The translations under genes and the position numbers were made by a program. The notes under the pieces are model-generated. The model had not been told where the DNA came from and did not search any database. It saw only the letters and a list, made by a program, of their open reading frames with translations. A stretch of DNA of 33,750 bases from Chthonomonadaceae bacterium (GTDB lineage Bacteria; Armatimonadota; Chthonomonadetes; Chthonomonadales; Chthonomonadaceae): assembly GCA_025352825.1 (NCBI GenBank), contig JANXSG010000143.1, forward strand, positions 1 through 33,750, written 5' to 3'. Shown here piece by piece: positions 24,774-33,343 of the stretch (within the stretch, counting starts at the first letter, position 1; each line of letters opens with the position of its first letter).

Positions 24774-25685
24774 CTACGCAGCCGGCTGGCTGGACTGAAA
24801 ACGAGATTTAAGCAGAACTCGCTGAGCACGGAAAATATGCGAGATTAGCAGCTCCTGTTCCCAGCTCGCCATCGGCATAAACTCACAGGCAATCTGCACA
24901 TCCAGGCCGCCTCGTACCACAGTCCGCTGACGACTACATACCCGCGCCAGAAGTGCTGTTCCGCGAAAAGCCGGCAATCCCAGCCGAAAACGCAGCAGAG
25001 TGCCAGGCTCATATCGGGAGAGAAGCTCCTCCGCTTCATTGGCAGTGCATGGCCGGCCCATCTCCACACGCACTCCTCCACCAGAAAGATTAACTATCTG
25101 CCCCATGATAGGGTCGGGAGCAGGTGGTGCAGCTTCCGCATAGTCAAAAAGAGCATGGGCTGATAGAGGTACACGCACATGCTTTCTTCGCTGAATTCGT
25201 GCCATCCAAAACGGGCGCGCTAAACGAAGCTTCACCCTCCCAGGCCGCTCTGAATCCACTTCACTAGAAACCACCACGGTGTCGAGCTGATAGAGTGCGT
25301 GCTTTGTTGTAATCGTCAAATTGACTGCTGAGCCAGCTACAATTCCAAAATGACCTCCCGCCATTTTAATATTCTGAATCATCTCAGAATCCGGCTCCAT
25401 GTTAACCAGAAGATGCCGCTTCTCAATATGGTCAAGTTCCGCATGGAAGGTGGGAGTTTTTTCATTTGGATTTTGCTTTGAGATTGGGATTATCGTTCCA
25501 GCGGCCCCACTCTGCAATCTGTCATCTACTGGCAGCACATCCCCATCATGCGCAGCCTTGATTCGCTTCCACTCCGCATATTTTCTGCTATTCTGCCAGA
25601 GTCCAAAGCACGAAATCGCCGCGCCAGAAATTAGCACGAGCCATATGCAGAATACTATCGCCCTGTTTAAATCCATAGATTCCAT
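24774..25685 (-). CDS. Membrane-anchored PilZ-domain protein
   Basis: The 303-residue protein has one N-terminal transmembrane helix (about 9-29). Residues 78-160 form a YcgR-like N-terminal beta domain. The PilZ domain begins at QRRKHVRVP, where R167 and R171 form the RxxxR c-di-GMP motif. NLSGGG (199-204) completes the (D/N)xSxxG motif. Both binding motifs are present, so c-di-GMP binding is likely. Such proteins adjust motility, pili or exopolysaccharide output. It is the last of three minus-strand genes, 174 bp after the TPR gene, and may be on its own transcript. Confidence 0.88.
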   Translation of the reverse strand: MESMDLNRAIVFCIWLVLISGAAISCFGLWQNSRKYAEWKRIKAAHDGDVLPVDDRLQSGAAGTIIPISKQNPNEKTPTFHAELDHIEKRHLLVNMEPDSEMIQNIKMAGGHFGIVAGSAVNLTITTKHALYQLDTVVVSSEVDSERPGRVKLRLARPFWMARIQRRKHVRVPLSAHALFDYAEAAPPAPDPIMGQIVNLSGGGVRVEMGRPCTANEAEELLSRYEPGTLLRFRLGLPAFRGTALLARVCSRQRTVVRGGLDVQIACEFMPMASWEQELLISHIFRAQRVLLKSRFQSSQPAA

Positions 25686-25859
25686 CTCAGATACGTGCTC
25701 CCTCTGGCTGTGAATCCATATGCTGTCACTATCTTAGTGCTGATTACAGCATGTGCTTATCCACACATTCAGCATCAAGTGTGCCACAACTTTATCTTAG
25801 AGCAAAAACGAGTAAATTTCAGTAGCTCAACACAATGAAGCCCGGGAGGCTGACCTATA

Positions 25860-27836
25860 TCAGCGAACAACAGCACTCTCGGGCGCTTTAGGATTTTCGC
25901 GGCCAACCCTTATCTTATCCAGCCTCTCCCGTGCCAATGAAAGCGCACGAAAAGTATCAAGCTGTGCGCTTTTATAAGCTTCCTCTGTACTTGTAGTACC
26001 CTTAAGCAGGAATTCGTTGTATAGGCTGCCAGCCTGCAGAAGAAGCGCTGCACTCTGCTGGAAAGAAGCATTCGTAGCCTCCTGTGTGGGAGCGGGAAGA
26101 AGCCTATCTAGATAGGCTGAAGCCGCTTCTGCGCGATCCTTCAAAGCACTCATTGTTCGTTTTGTCGCTATCGCGGAGAGCTGACCGCCGACGTGCGCCT
26201 GATATATATTTTGAAGTTGATCTGTCATCTCTTTCAGACGTCCCCCCATGACTCGCATAATATCAAGATAGTCGTCTAGATAATTCTCACGATCATCTGC
26301 AGGCGTGAGATCATGAGCCAGCTTGATCTCTTCCAGACTGGGTGTGTACTGCTTGGAGTCTCCACCCGCTCTTCCGAGGTAAGCGCGGGCCAATCTGCGA
26401 TGTGGCAGAGGGCTCTTTGGTGCATTTTTTGCCGCTTTGAGATAGGCATTCACCGCCTCGGGAAACTGCTGAGATGCCAGAAATGCGTTTCCCAGGGCAA
26501 CCTGCGCATCTATATCGTTCGGATCGAGATCTGCAGCTTCTGTATAGGCTTTAAGCGCTCCCGCACTGTCTCCGCGCGCCAGAAGTGCATCTCCCTGCAT
26601 TCGTATCAGGCCGCTGTCTTTCGGAGCTAATTTCCTCGCTCTGCTCGATTCCCTCAATGCATCTTCCGGCATGTGCACATCTTGATACGCCTGTATGAGC
26701 AGACGGCGCAGACCAATATCTTTCGGCCGTTCATTGATAGCTCTGCGCAGAGATAGTATGCCATTAGCGAGATCACCAGACTGACGAAATCGTGCCGCCT
26801 CCGCTTCAAAGTCCATTTTTGCATCGCCTGGCGGAGGAGATATTTCGGGAAGATTGGTGGGCGGATTTTGTGAAGGAGAGGTGTCGGTAGTGAATCTTAC
26901 CGCTGATTCAGTAGGTTTCGTGGTATCAGCCTCACCAACAGTTTTAGCCTTTGCGGAAGGGACATGTGGTGAGGGAAGTTTTACTGGTCTAGGCGAATCA
27001 GCCCCTGTTTGAAGTTTCTCTTTATTAGATTTCGTCACTTTTTGAACTGGTTTCAGTTCGACAGGTACCTTGTTTTCAACAGACTTTATGCTTGTCTGAT
27101 CATCATTCGTTTCAGAAGTAATAGGTGTTTCAACCGAAACAGAATGCTCTTTTACAGCAGGTTTCACTTTATCGATAGGCGTCTCTTTAGGTTTCTTGAC
27201 TCTGTCCTTTAATTCCACAGTGGTAATAAGACTATCAGCAAGGTGGGAAGGCGCTCCGATTGCGGCTGTTATTTTATCGACTGCCAGATCAACGAGCTCG
27301 ATTTTTTTAAGCCTACGTTTTCCAATTCTGTTTGCAGTGGTGACCTCTTGTGCAGAAGATGTAATCCATGTTTCGGCGTTCTGATACTGCTCAAATCGAA
27401 CCGAGAGGCTGAGGTTATCTTTACCGTTCACTGCGCCAAAGCTAAGAATGTACTTCGCCCCAAAAACATTTGCCAGACGTTCGAGAGTCTCCTTCTGATA
27501 TGGCTCCACGAGATCCGCCATAGCGATAGAATGTTCCCTGAGCGCTGTTTTTACTACCGGCAAATGCGGGCTCAATACCATCAGGCGATAGTGCGTAGAT
27601 TGTGAGAGAGCCTCTTTGAGTGTGTCGGCCAGAAGCACATGCCACTCTTTTTGGGAAGGAGCCGGGATCTGTCCCTGATTCTGAACTATGAGCAGCAGTG
27701 GCTGATTTTCCTGGGAAGCAGTGGCGGAACTTCCTAGGTCGGCAGTCTGAGAATTTGCATTGCCTGCAAAACCAGAGAGCGACAATAACATGCCTACAGC
27801 AATCAGAGCGTTTTGAATTCTAGTATCTATTCGCAT
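25860..27836 (-). CDS. Exported TPR protein
   Basis: The 658-residue protein has a signal peptide to about residue 29 (LLSLSGFAGNANSQ). Residues 45-195 form a globular domain (LLLIVQNQGQIPAP, FGAKYILSFGAV), like periplasmic domains that assemble with partners. A low-complexity Lys/Pro/Thr-rich linker (about 210-340) follows. TPR units lie at about 345-500 (LANGILSLRRAINERPKD, AGALKAYTEAADLDPNDIDA, FPEAVNAYLKAAKNAPKSPLPHRRLARAYLGRAG), then a helical tail. TPRs suggest a scaffold role. It overlaps the upstream gene by 10 bp, so translation is coupled. Confidence 0.82.
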   Translation of the reverse strand: MRIDTRIQNALIAVGMLLSLSGFAGNANSQTADLGSSATASQENQPLLLIVQNQGQIPAPSQKEWHVLLADTLKEALSQSTHYRLMVLSPHLPVVKTALREHSIAMADLVEPYQKETLERLANVFGAKYILSFGAVNGKDNLSLSVRFEQYQNAETWITSSAQEVTTANRIGKRRLKKIELVDLAVDKITAAIGAPSHLADSLITTVELKDRVKKPKETPIDKVKPAVKEHSVSVETPITSETNDDQTSIKSVENKVPVELKPVQKVTKSNKEKLQTGADSPRPVKLPSPHVPSAKAKTVGEADTTKPTESAVRFTTDTSPSQNPPTNLPEISPPPGDAKMDFEAEAARFRQSGDLANGILSLRRAINERPKDIGLRRLLIQAYQDVHMPEDALRESSRARKLAPKDSGLIRMQGDALLARGDSAGALKAYTEAADLDPNDIDAQVALGNAFLASQQFPEAVNAYLKAAKNAPKSPLPHRRLARAYLGRAGGDSKQYTPSLEEIKLAHDLTPADDRENYLDDYLDIMRVMGGRLKEMTDQLQNIYQAHVGGQLSAIATKRTMSALKDRAEAASAYLDRLLPAPTQEATNASFQQSAALLLQAGSLYNEFLLKGTTSTEEAYKSAQLDTFRALSLARERLDKIRVGRENPKAPESAVVR

Positions 27837-29110
27837 AGTTTCATTCCTGTCTCGCTTGCTTTCAGCCCATTTCGTCCGGCGTCGGTAAGGCGTCCCTCTT
27901 TTTCGAGCTGACGGTAGGAATCTATAGCAGATTGATAGTAGGTGCGTGCTGACTGCTTTTTGCCGGATAGCTGATAACAGTAGGCTATTTTCTGGTTCAC
28001 ATCTGCGCTTCCATCTCCAGAGACAGCAAGAGCTTTTTTGTACGCATCGATCGCTTGTGGATATTTCTCCTGCATTTTCAACTGATTCCCCATCATCAAG
28101 AATGGCTGCGCTGAGGATACATTACTAGAATTAGTTCCCGAGGAGGGCTTAATGGGGGACGATATCTGAATGTTAGTACGCGAATTTGCATCATTAGGAT
28201 CGGGCTTGGGCTGTTTCGCCAGATCGGCTGGCGGTACAGTTATTGTGATCTTTCCATCTCGACTAGGCGTGATCTCGTCGGGAGGGTCTAGTGGAAGATA
28301 AACTCTATTGTTGGCTGTTCTAACACCCACTCGTGTGCCAGATTGATCTGTTTTTATCCCAGAAACTTTACCGCCAGGGGTGGGTACATACACTATCTTG
28401 GGTTGCGGCTGAATGGGTGGATATACGAAAATAGGCTGCTGGCCATAAGACCCTGGGGATGTCACAGGCACAGGATTGGCAGGTTGGAGTGGTAAAGCGT
28501 TGTTATCAAGTTTTTGTGCCACACGTTGTTCGGTACGATCTTTTCCAGGTGAAATAGGTTTATTTTCCGCAGTGCTACTTCGAAGCATATAACCCACTGC
28601 TGCACTGATCAGTACAAGCCCAAATGCACCCCCAGCAAGTAGAAGCGGTGCTGGCGTGAAAGAACGATTAGGGGCAGTATGATCTACAAATACTGCTCGC
28701 GGGGGAGCTTGCTGCTGTACGACTTGACTTCCAGAGCCCTTGAGCTGATCAAGTTTCAAACGATCTGCGACACTGCCTGGGTTCATGAGTACGATGGTCT
28801 CGTACTCCAAGATAGCCTTTTCCTTATCACCAATAGTATCGTATATCTGGCCCAGCATTGAGTGGGCAGCGGCGCTGTCCGGCTTAATCGCGATAGCTTC
28901 CTGGCAAAGTGCAATCACAGCCGAGAGTTCGCCTGATTTACGAAACCGATAGGCACGTTCCAGCAGTGCAGAAACTCGCTCGTCCTCCGGCAATGCACGA
29001 TCGTACTCCTCCTCACTTATTTTGTGAGGTATAACTTCAAACTTATGACCGCACTCCCGGCAAAAGTGACTGTCTGGAGTGTTTTTCGCTCCACATTCCG
29101 TACAATACAT
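27827..29110 (-). CDS. Zinc-ribbon and TPR membrane protein
   Basis: The 427-residue protein opens with a double-CxxC zinc ribbon (Cys3, Cys6, Cys17, Cys20: MYCTECGAKNTPDSHFCREC). TPR-like helices follow (45-125: RFRKSGELSAVIALCQEAIAIKPDSAAAHSMLGQIYDTIGDKEKAILEYE). One transmembrane helix lies near 155-175 (LLLAGGAFGLVLISAAVGYML). A long Pro/Gln-rich stretch then precedes a second TPR block (about 345-410). The ribbon and first TPRs would be cytoplasmic and the rest exported. It is the first gene of an apparent operon with the exported TPR protein (10-bp overlap). Confidence 0.85.
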   Translation of the reverse strand: MYCTECGAKNTPDSHFCRECGHKFEVIPHKISEEEYDRALPEDERVSALLERAYRFRKSGELSAVIALCQEAIAIKPDSAAAHSMLGQIYDTIGDKEKAILEYETIVLMNPGSVADRLKLDQLKGSGSQVVQQQAPPRAVFVDHTAPNRSFTPAPLLLAGGAFGLVLISAAVGYMLRSSTAENKPISPGKDRTEQRVAQKLDNNALPLQPANPVPVTSPGSYGQQPIFVYPPIQPQPKIVYVPTPGGKVSGIKTDQSGTRVGVRTANNRVYLPLDPPDEITPSRDGKITITVPPADLAKQPKPDPNDANSRTNIQISSPIKPSSGTNSSNVSSAQPFLMMGNQLKMQEKYPQAIDAYKKALAVSGDGSADVNQKIAYCYQLSGKKQSARTYYQSAIDSYRQLEKEGRLTDAGRNGLKASETGMKLCE

Positions 29111-29374
29111 AGTTCTTCCTCTTTATAACCCATCTTGCAAAATGTGATGATCAGAATTTCGGGTCACTGTTCTGAGTTTTTTAACTACTTTCAGATTTTT
29201 GAAATTACATCATATATATTTCATTATAAACGAACGCGTGTAGTTTTGCAAGTCCGCATTCATATCGAAAAGAAATTGAGTGGGTATTTACTGTAACAAA
29301 TACACGCTTGTCCAGTCCAAATAACTGTCTTGATGTTGAGTAACCACCACTTTTTCAGCCGGGGTAAGAGCACG

Positions 29375-31666
29375 ATGCAGATGAAGCAGATTTCTTTGGC
29401 GCTACTACTACTATTTTCACACGCTGAGATGACTTCTGCCGCAGTGCCTCCATTATCGAAGAATAAGTTGGTTCACACTCCTATCCATCCCGCCAAATCC
29501 ATAGCTTCTCGCACAACTACTAAATTACTGGCCGTAAACACTGATAAAACGACTCCGGCTAAGATCGAGTTCCTGCGAGATGTCGCACCTATACTGGATC
29601 GAAGCGGCTGCTCCGTGGCAGAGTGTCATGGTAAGTTTGGTGGCCGTGGTGGGCTGCAGCTATCCCTTCTCACTCTCAGCCCTGAAGATGACTACGATCC
29701 TCTGATTCACGGAGACCGTGGTAGGCGTGTGAATTTCGCAGCTCCTGAAAAGAGCCTGTTTTTATTGAAATCTACCGCTCAGATCGCCCACAAAGGCGGC
29801 CGTAGGTTTATAGTCGGTTCACTTGCCTACAATACTCTTCTTAATTGGGTTAAATCGGGAGCCCCTTTCGAACCCAACGATCCGCGCCTTGTTACTCTTA
29901 CCCTGCAGCCACCATTAGTCGCGCTGAAAAAAATCGGTCAGAAACAGCAGCTCCACACACTCGCAGTTTACACCGATGGCAGCAAGCGGGATGTCACCGC
30001 GCAAACAGTTTTCATGTCCACCAATGGTTCAATTCTTCAAGTGAGTCCTGCGGGAATGGTTACCGGTGGACGGTGGGGAGGCGGAGCGATCCTGGGTCGT
30101 TATCTGGGAACGATCGCAGCTTCATTTTTCACGCTGCCACAGACATTGAAAGGGGCATATCCACCGCTGCCATCCGGTAATCTGATAGATAAAATGGTCT
30201 TCGACAATCTGAAGAAGTTGAATGTAATACCCTCCGCTCCCAGTTCCGATACAGAATTTCTGCGCCGTGTGACCCTGGACACGCTGGGCAGGCTTCCCAC
30301 TCTGGAGGAGATAGCAGCCTACTCAAAAAATACCGATCCAAATAAACGAGCAAAAAAAATAGACAGCCTGCTGGACACTTCAGAGTTCACAGATTTTAGG
30401 GCACTTCATCTCGCGGATCTTCTTCGTGTGAATCCCCAGAAACTAGGCAATGCCGGCACTTTGGGCGAGCGCGGCGCCGAGCTTTTCTACGAATGGATTT
30501 GGAAAGGCGTCGCCTCCAATAAACCCTGGGATCAATTTGTTCGGGAGATCATCAGCGCACGCGGCAGTACTTATCACAACGGGCCGGCAAACTTCTACCG
30601 AATCGAGAATGGCGCGAATGACCGCATGGAGAACATCGGCCAGGCGTTTCTGGGAGTGCGAATGTCGTGCGCGCGATGCCACAAACATCCGTTTGATCGA
30701 TGGACTACCGATGATTACTGGAACTTCTCCGCTTTTACCGCAAAAGTGGGTATCATGGGCGGCCGAATCTATAATGAGAACGTAGTCACCTACTCTCCGC
30801 AAACAGGACTCGCAAATCAGTCTGTCAATGGCCGCAACAAAGGGAAATTAGCTCCTGCGACCTTCTTGGGGGAAAAATCACCTGCGCCCGATTCGCCTGA
30901 CCAACTCAATGCTCTCGCTGCCTGGATGACAGATTCGAAAAACACTTTCTTCTCCAGAGCAGCAGTAAACAGGATATGGTCGTACTATTTTGGAAAAGGT
31001 ATTATTAATCCCGTGGACGACATGCGTGCCACATCACCAGAGAGTGTCCCTGGGCTTCTCGATGCTCTGGCGCAGGAGTTCGTGAAAAGCAAGTACGATG
31101 TCAAGTCTTTGATTCGCGAGATTATGAACTCTCGAATCTATCAGCTCAGTTCGATTCCAAACGACTCCAATGTCAAAGATGATCAGTTTTTCTCGCGATT
31201 CACCCCCCGCCCCATGCCTGCGCAAGCGCTTTTAGATATGCTGAATCAGGCGACAGGAATTGAAGAACGTATAGGGTACTATCCGGAGAGATCGCGTGCA
31301 GTTCAGGCGGCATCACCTGTATCGAGTTATTTCCTGGATTCTTTCGGACAGTCTCATCGTGAGTTCCTGGCAGATATCGATCCGAAGCTGGAGCCAAACC
31401 TTGTTCAAACTCTGCATATGATCAATTCGCCCTATATCGAGAGCAAAGTTCGTGATGGACACAATACTACGGAACTGCTGAAACATACCAAGAGTCCCGA
31501 AGATGTAGTTCGGAATTTATATTTAAGAACTTTTTCGCGCGAGCCTTCGACAGCTGAAGTATCAAAATCCGCTGCCGTTATGGCAGGTGCTAAAGACTTA
31601 AACGAGGGAGCTCAAGATCTGCTCTGGGCGCTGGTAACTTCTCGCGAATTCTATTTCAATCATTAG
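29375..31666 (+). CDS. DUF1549/DUF1553 protein with cytochrome-type motifs
   Basis: The start is taken at ATG 29375, where a signal peptide begins (MQMKQISLALLLLFSHAEMTSAA). A TTG at 29330 is also in frame. The product has 763 residues. The N-terminal cytochrome-like part has C79-SVAE-C84-H85 (CX4CH, as in other DUF1549 proteins with GCNAGACHG). A Big2-type Ig-like module is at about 190-250 (LHTLAVYTDGSKRDVTAQTVF). DUF1549 follows from about 268 (IDKMVFDNLKKLNV), with a canonical CxxCH at C432/C435/H436. DUF1553 is at about 540-760 (FFSRAAVNRIWSYYFGKGII, SREFYFNH end). These proteins are common in Planctomycetes and relatives; the role is unproven, perhaps polysaccharide-linked electron transfer. 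The DUF1501 gene follows. Confidence 0.9.
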   Translation: MQMKQISLALLLLFSHAEMTSAAVPPLSKNKLVHTPIHPAKSIASRTTTKLLAVNTDKTTPAKIEFLRDVAPILDRSGCSVAECHGKFGGRGGLQLSLLTLSPEDDYDPLIHGDRGRRVNFAAPEKSLFLLKSTAQIAHKGGRRFIVGSLAYNTLLNWVKSGAPFEPNDPRLVTLTLQPPLVALKKIGQKQQLHTLAVYTDGSKRDVTAQTVFMSTNGSILQVSPAGMVTGGRWGGGAILGRYLGTIAASFFTLPQTLKGAYPPLPSGNLIDKMVFDNLKKLNVIPSAPSSDTEFLRRVTLDTLGRLPTLEEIAAYSKNTDPNKRAKKIDSLLDTSEFTDFRALHLADLLRVNPQKLGNAGTLGERGAELFYEWIWKGVASNKPWDQFVREIISARGSTYHNGPANFYRIENGANDRMENIGQAFLGVRMSCARCHKHPFDRWTTDDYWNFSAFTAKVGIMGGRIYNENVVTYSPQTGLANQSVNGRNKGKLAPATFLGEKSPAPDSPDQLNALAAWMTDSKNTFFSRAAVNRIWSYYFGKGIINPVDDMRATSPESVPGLLDALAQEFVKSKYDVKSLIREIMNSRIYQLSSIPNDSNVKDDQFFSRFTPRPMPAQALLDMLNQATGIEERIGYYPERSRAVQAASPVSSYFLDSFGQSHREFLADIDPKLEPNLVQTLHMINSPYIESKVRDGHNTTELLKHTKSPEDVVRNLYLRTFSREPSTAEVSKSAAVMAGAKDLNEGAQDLLWALVTSREFYFNH

Positions 31667-31670
31667 TTTG

Positions 31671-31888
31671 CCCTCATCCCCCGACCCCTACTCCCAAAAA
31701 CAGGAGAAGAGGAGCTAGATCGGTAGTTTGTAGAGTGCTACAAGTTTGTATAAATTGATAGTCTGATTCTCTACTCTCTTATTTTTAGGAGAGATCGATT
31801 GTTTGTAAAGAGTTATAAGTTTGTATAAATTGATAGTCTGATTCTCCCCCTCTCCTGTTTTTGGGAGAGGGGGCGGGGGGGTGAGGGC
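31671..31888. repeat. Facing pair of palindromic repeats (copies f and g)
   Basis: Copy f (31671-31714, ccctcatcccccgacccc...) and copy g (31844-31888, ...gggggtgaggg) are inverted relative to each other. Each can fold on itself, or f can pair with g. The pair fills the gap between the DUF1549 and DUF1501 genes. The gtgaggg end of copy g is the only plausible ribosome binding site for ATG 31892. Confidence 0.85.
31726..31846 (+). repeat. Tandem repeat, period 75 bp, two copies
   Basis: Bases 31726-31771 and 31801-31846 match at about 42 of 46 positions (both include agtttgtataaattgatag). Each is followed by a palindrome: a worn one (tactctcttatttttaggag) and copy g. This indicates a local duplication of one repeat arm. 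Confidence 0.75.
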
Positions 31889-31891
31889 AAA

Positions 31892-33214
31892 ATGGCACAT
31901 GAATGGCTGAGTGATTGTGAAAAATTCCACCGAAGAGATGTTCTGAGAGTAGGTGCACTGAGTTTTATGGGGCTCACACTCTCGAAATATTTTGCTCTCG
32001 CGGGCGAGGCGAAAAAAGCTTCTCCACTGACACAGACTACTGGAACTGCGGACTCTGTAATACTGATCTGGTTGGCAGGCGGGCCGAGTCATCTGGATAC
32101 GTGGGATCTAAAACCGGATGCACCTCTTGAAATCCGTGGAACCTTTAAACCAATTGAAACCAGCGCCAAGGGAATTCAGATTTCTGAGCATCTTCCTAAA
32201 GTCGCTAAGCAGATGGACAAGATTTGCCTGGTAAGAAGTATGACGAGTCCGGCTGCAGCCCACGAAATCGGCACGCACTACATGCTCACTGGTTTCCTGC
32301 CGCTGCCCGGGTTTGCTGTTCCCAGTTATGGCGCGGTAGCTGCGAAACTGCTTGGCCCACGAAGTGCACTGCCTCCGTATATTGCTATTCAGCAGCCCGG
32401 CAGTGAAATGGGTGCGGGTTTCCTGGGGGCGGCTCTGAATCCCTTCTGCCCCGGAGGTGATCCCAATTCGGGAAATTTCCAGGTGCGCGATCTGGAGATG
32501 TCTGGCGGAATGACAACGCAGAAGCTGGATCGCCGTAAAGCTCTTCGCGAAACGGTGGACAATGCCTTCCGCTTACAGGAAAGAGGCAGCGATACAGCAA
32601 GGGCAGTCGATTCGTTTTATAATCGAGCCTATACTCTGCTTTCTTCGACGGAAGCACGTGCCGCCTTCGATCTCTCAAAAGAGAAGGGTGAGCTTCGTGA
32701 TGCCTATGGCAGAAACACGTTCGGCCAGAGTCTTCTGCTTTCGCGGAGGCTAGTCGAGGCGGGGGTTCGTTTCACTACGGTCACGCTAGGAGGATGGGAT
32801 AACCACTCCAATATTTTCAATGCACTCGCGGGTGGTTCACTGCCGCAATTTGACCAATCTTTTTCTACATTCATCGCAGATATGGCACAGCACGGACTGC
32901 TTCAGCGAACTATGATTGTAGTGATGGGCGAGTTTGGCCGGTCTCCACTAATAAATAAAGATGGCGGCCGCGACCATCATCCTCGTGTTTTCTCTACACT
33001 GCTGGCGGGTGGAGGCATCAAGGGCGGAACTCTGGTCGGTTCGTCGGATGCTAGGGGTATGGAGCCAGCCTCTGATCCCGTTCGGCCGGAGGATCTCTCG
33101 GCAACGATCTACCAGGCGCTCGGCCTCGACTATACCCAGAGCATCTCATCGCCTGAAGGTGTTCGTATTGCTCTGTCGCGCGGAGGATCTCCAATCCGGA
33201 AGGCACTCGTGTAA
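31892..33214 (+). CDS. DUF1501 family exported protein
   Basis: The 440-residue protein begins with a twin-arginine-like signal (FHRRDVLRVGALSFMGLTLS). The family blocks are ADSVILIWLAGGPSHLDTWDLKPDAP, ISEHLPKVAKQMDKICLVRSMTS, HEIGTHYMLTGF, VTLGGWDNHSN, MIVVMGEFGRSPLIN and GRDHHPRVFSTLLAGGGIKGG. The fold is alkaline-phosphatase/sulfatase-like with likely metal-binding Asp/His (DNH, DHHPR). It lies 226 bp after the DUF1549/DUF1553 gene, the usual partner, and is probably co-transcribed. The Tat signal implies folding with a metal before export. Confidence 0.92.
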   Translation: MAHEWLSDCEKFHRRDVLRVGALSFMGLTLSKYFALAGEAKKASPLTQTTGTADSVILIWLAGGPSHLDTWDLKPDAPLEIRGTFKPIETSAKGIQISEHLPKVAKQMDKICLVRSMTSPAAAHEIGTHYMLTGFLPLPGFAVPSYGAVAAKLLGPRSALPPYIAIQQPGSEMGAGFLGAALNPFCPGGDPNSGNFQVRDLEMSGGMTTQKLDRRKALRETVDNAFRLQERGSDTARAVDSFYNRAYTLLSSTEARAAFDLSKEKGELRDAYGRNTFGQSLLLSRRLVEAGVRFTTVTLGGWDNHSNIFNALAGGSLPQFDQSFSTFIADMAQHGLLQRTMIVVMGEFGRSPLINKDGGRDHHPRVFSTLLAGGGIKGGTLVGSSDARGMEPASDPVRPEDLSATIYQALGLDYTQSISSPEGVRIALSRGGSPIRKALV

Positions 33215-33268
33215 GTTAAAATTAGAAGCGATAAGAGGTAGATGCATAAGTTCACAAGACGGCTTTTT

Positions 33269-33338
33269 ACCTAGCCCCCCTTCCCTAACACAAACAGCTT
33301 TCGTTTGTGTTTGCAGGGAAGGGGGCCGGGGGTTAGGT
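33269..33338. repeat. Palindrome of a second family
   Basis: acctagccccccttccctaa and its inverse (agggaagggggccgggggtt, then aggt) enclose acacaaacagctttcgtttgtgt, itself a hairpin. The sequence differs from the ggagaggg family. The half-site ggggggttagg at about 162 may be related. Confidence 0.7.
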
Positions 33339-33343
33339 AAAGC

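Noticed and set aside
20999-31888. CRISPR array from the repeated G/C-rich blocks
   Set aside because: The repeats are palindromic, occur as inverted pairs, and are not regularly spaced with short unique spacers. No cas genes are present.
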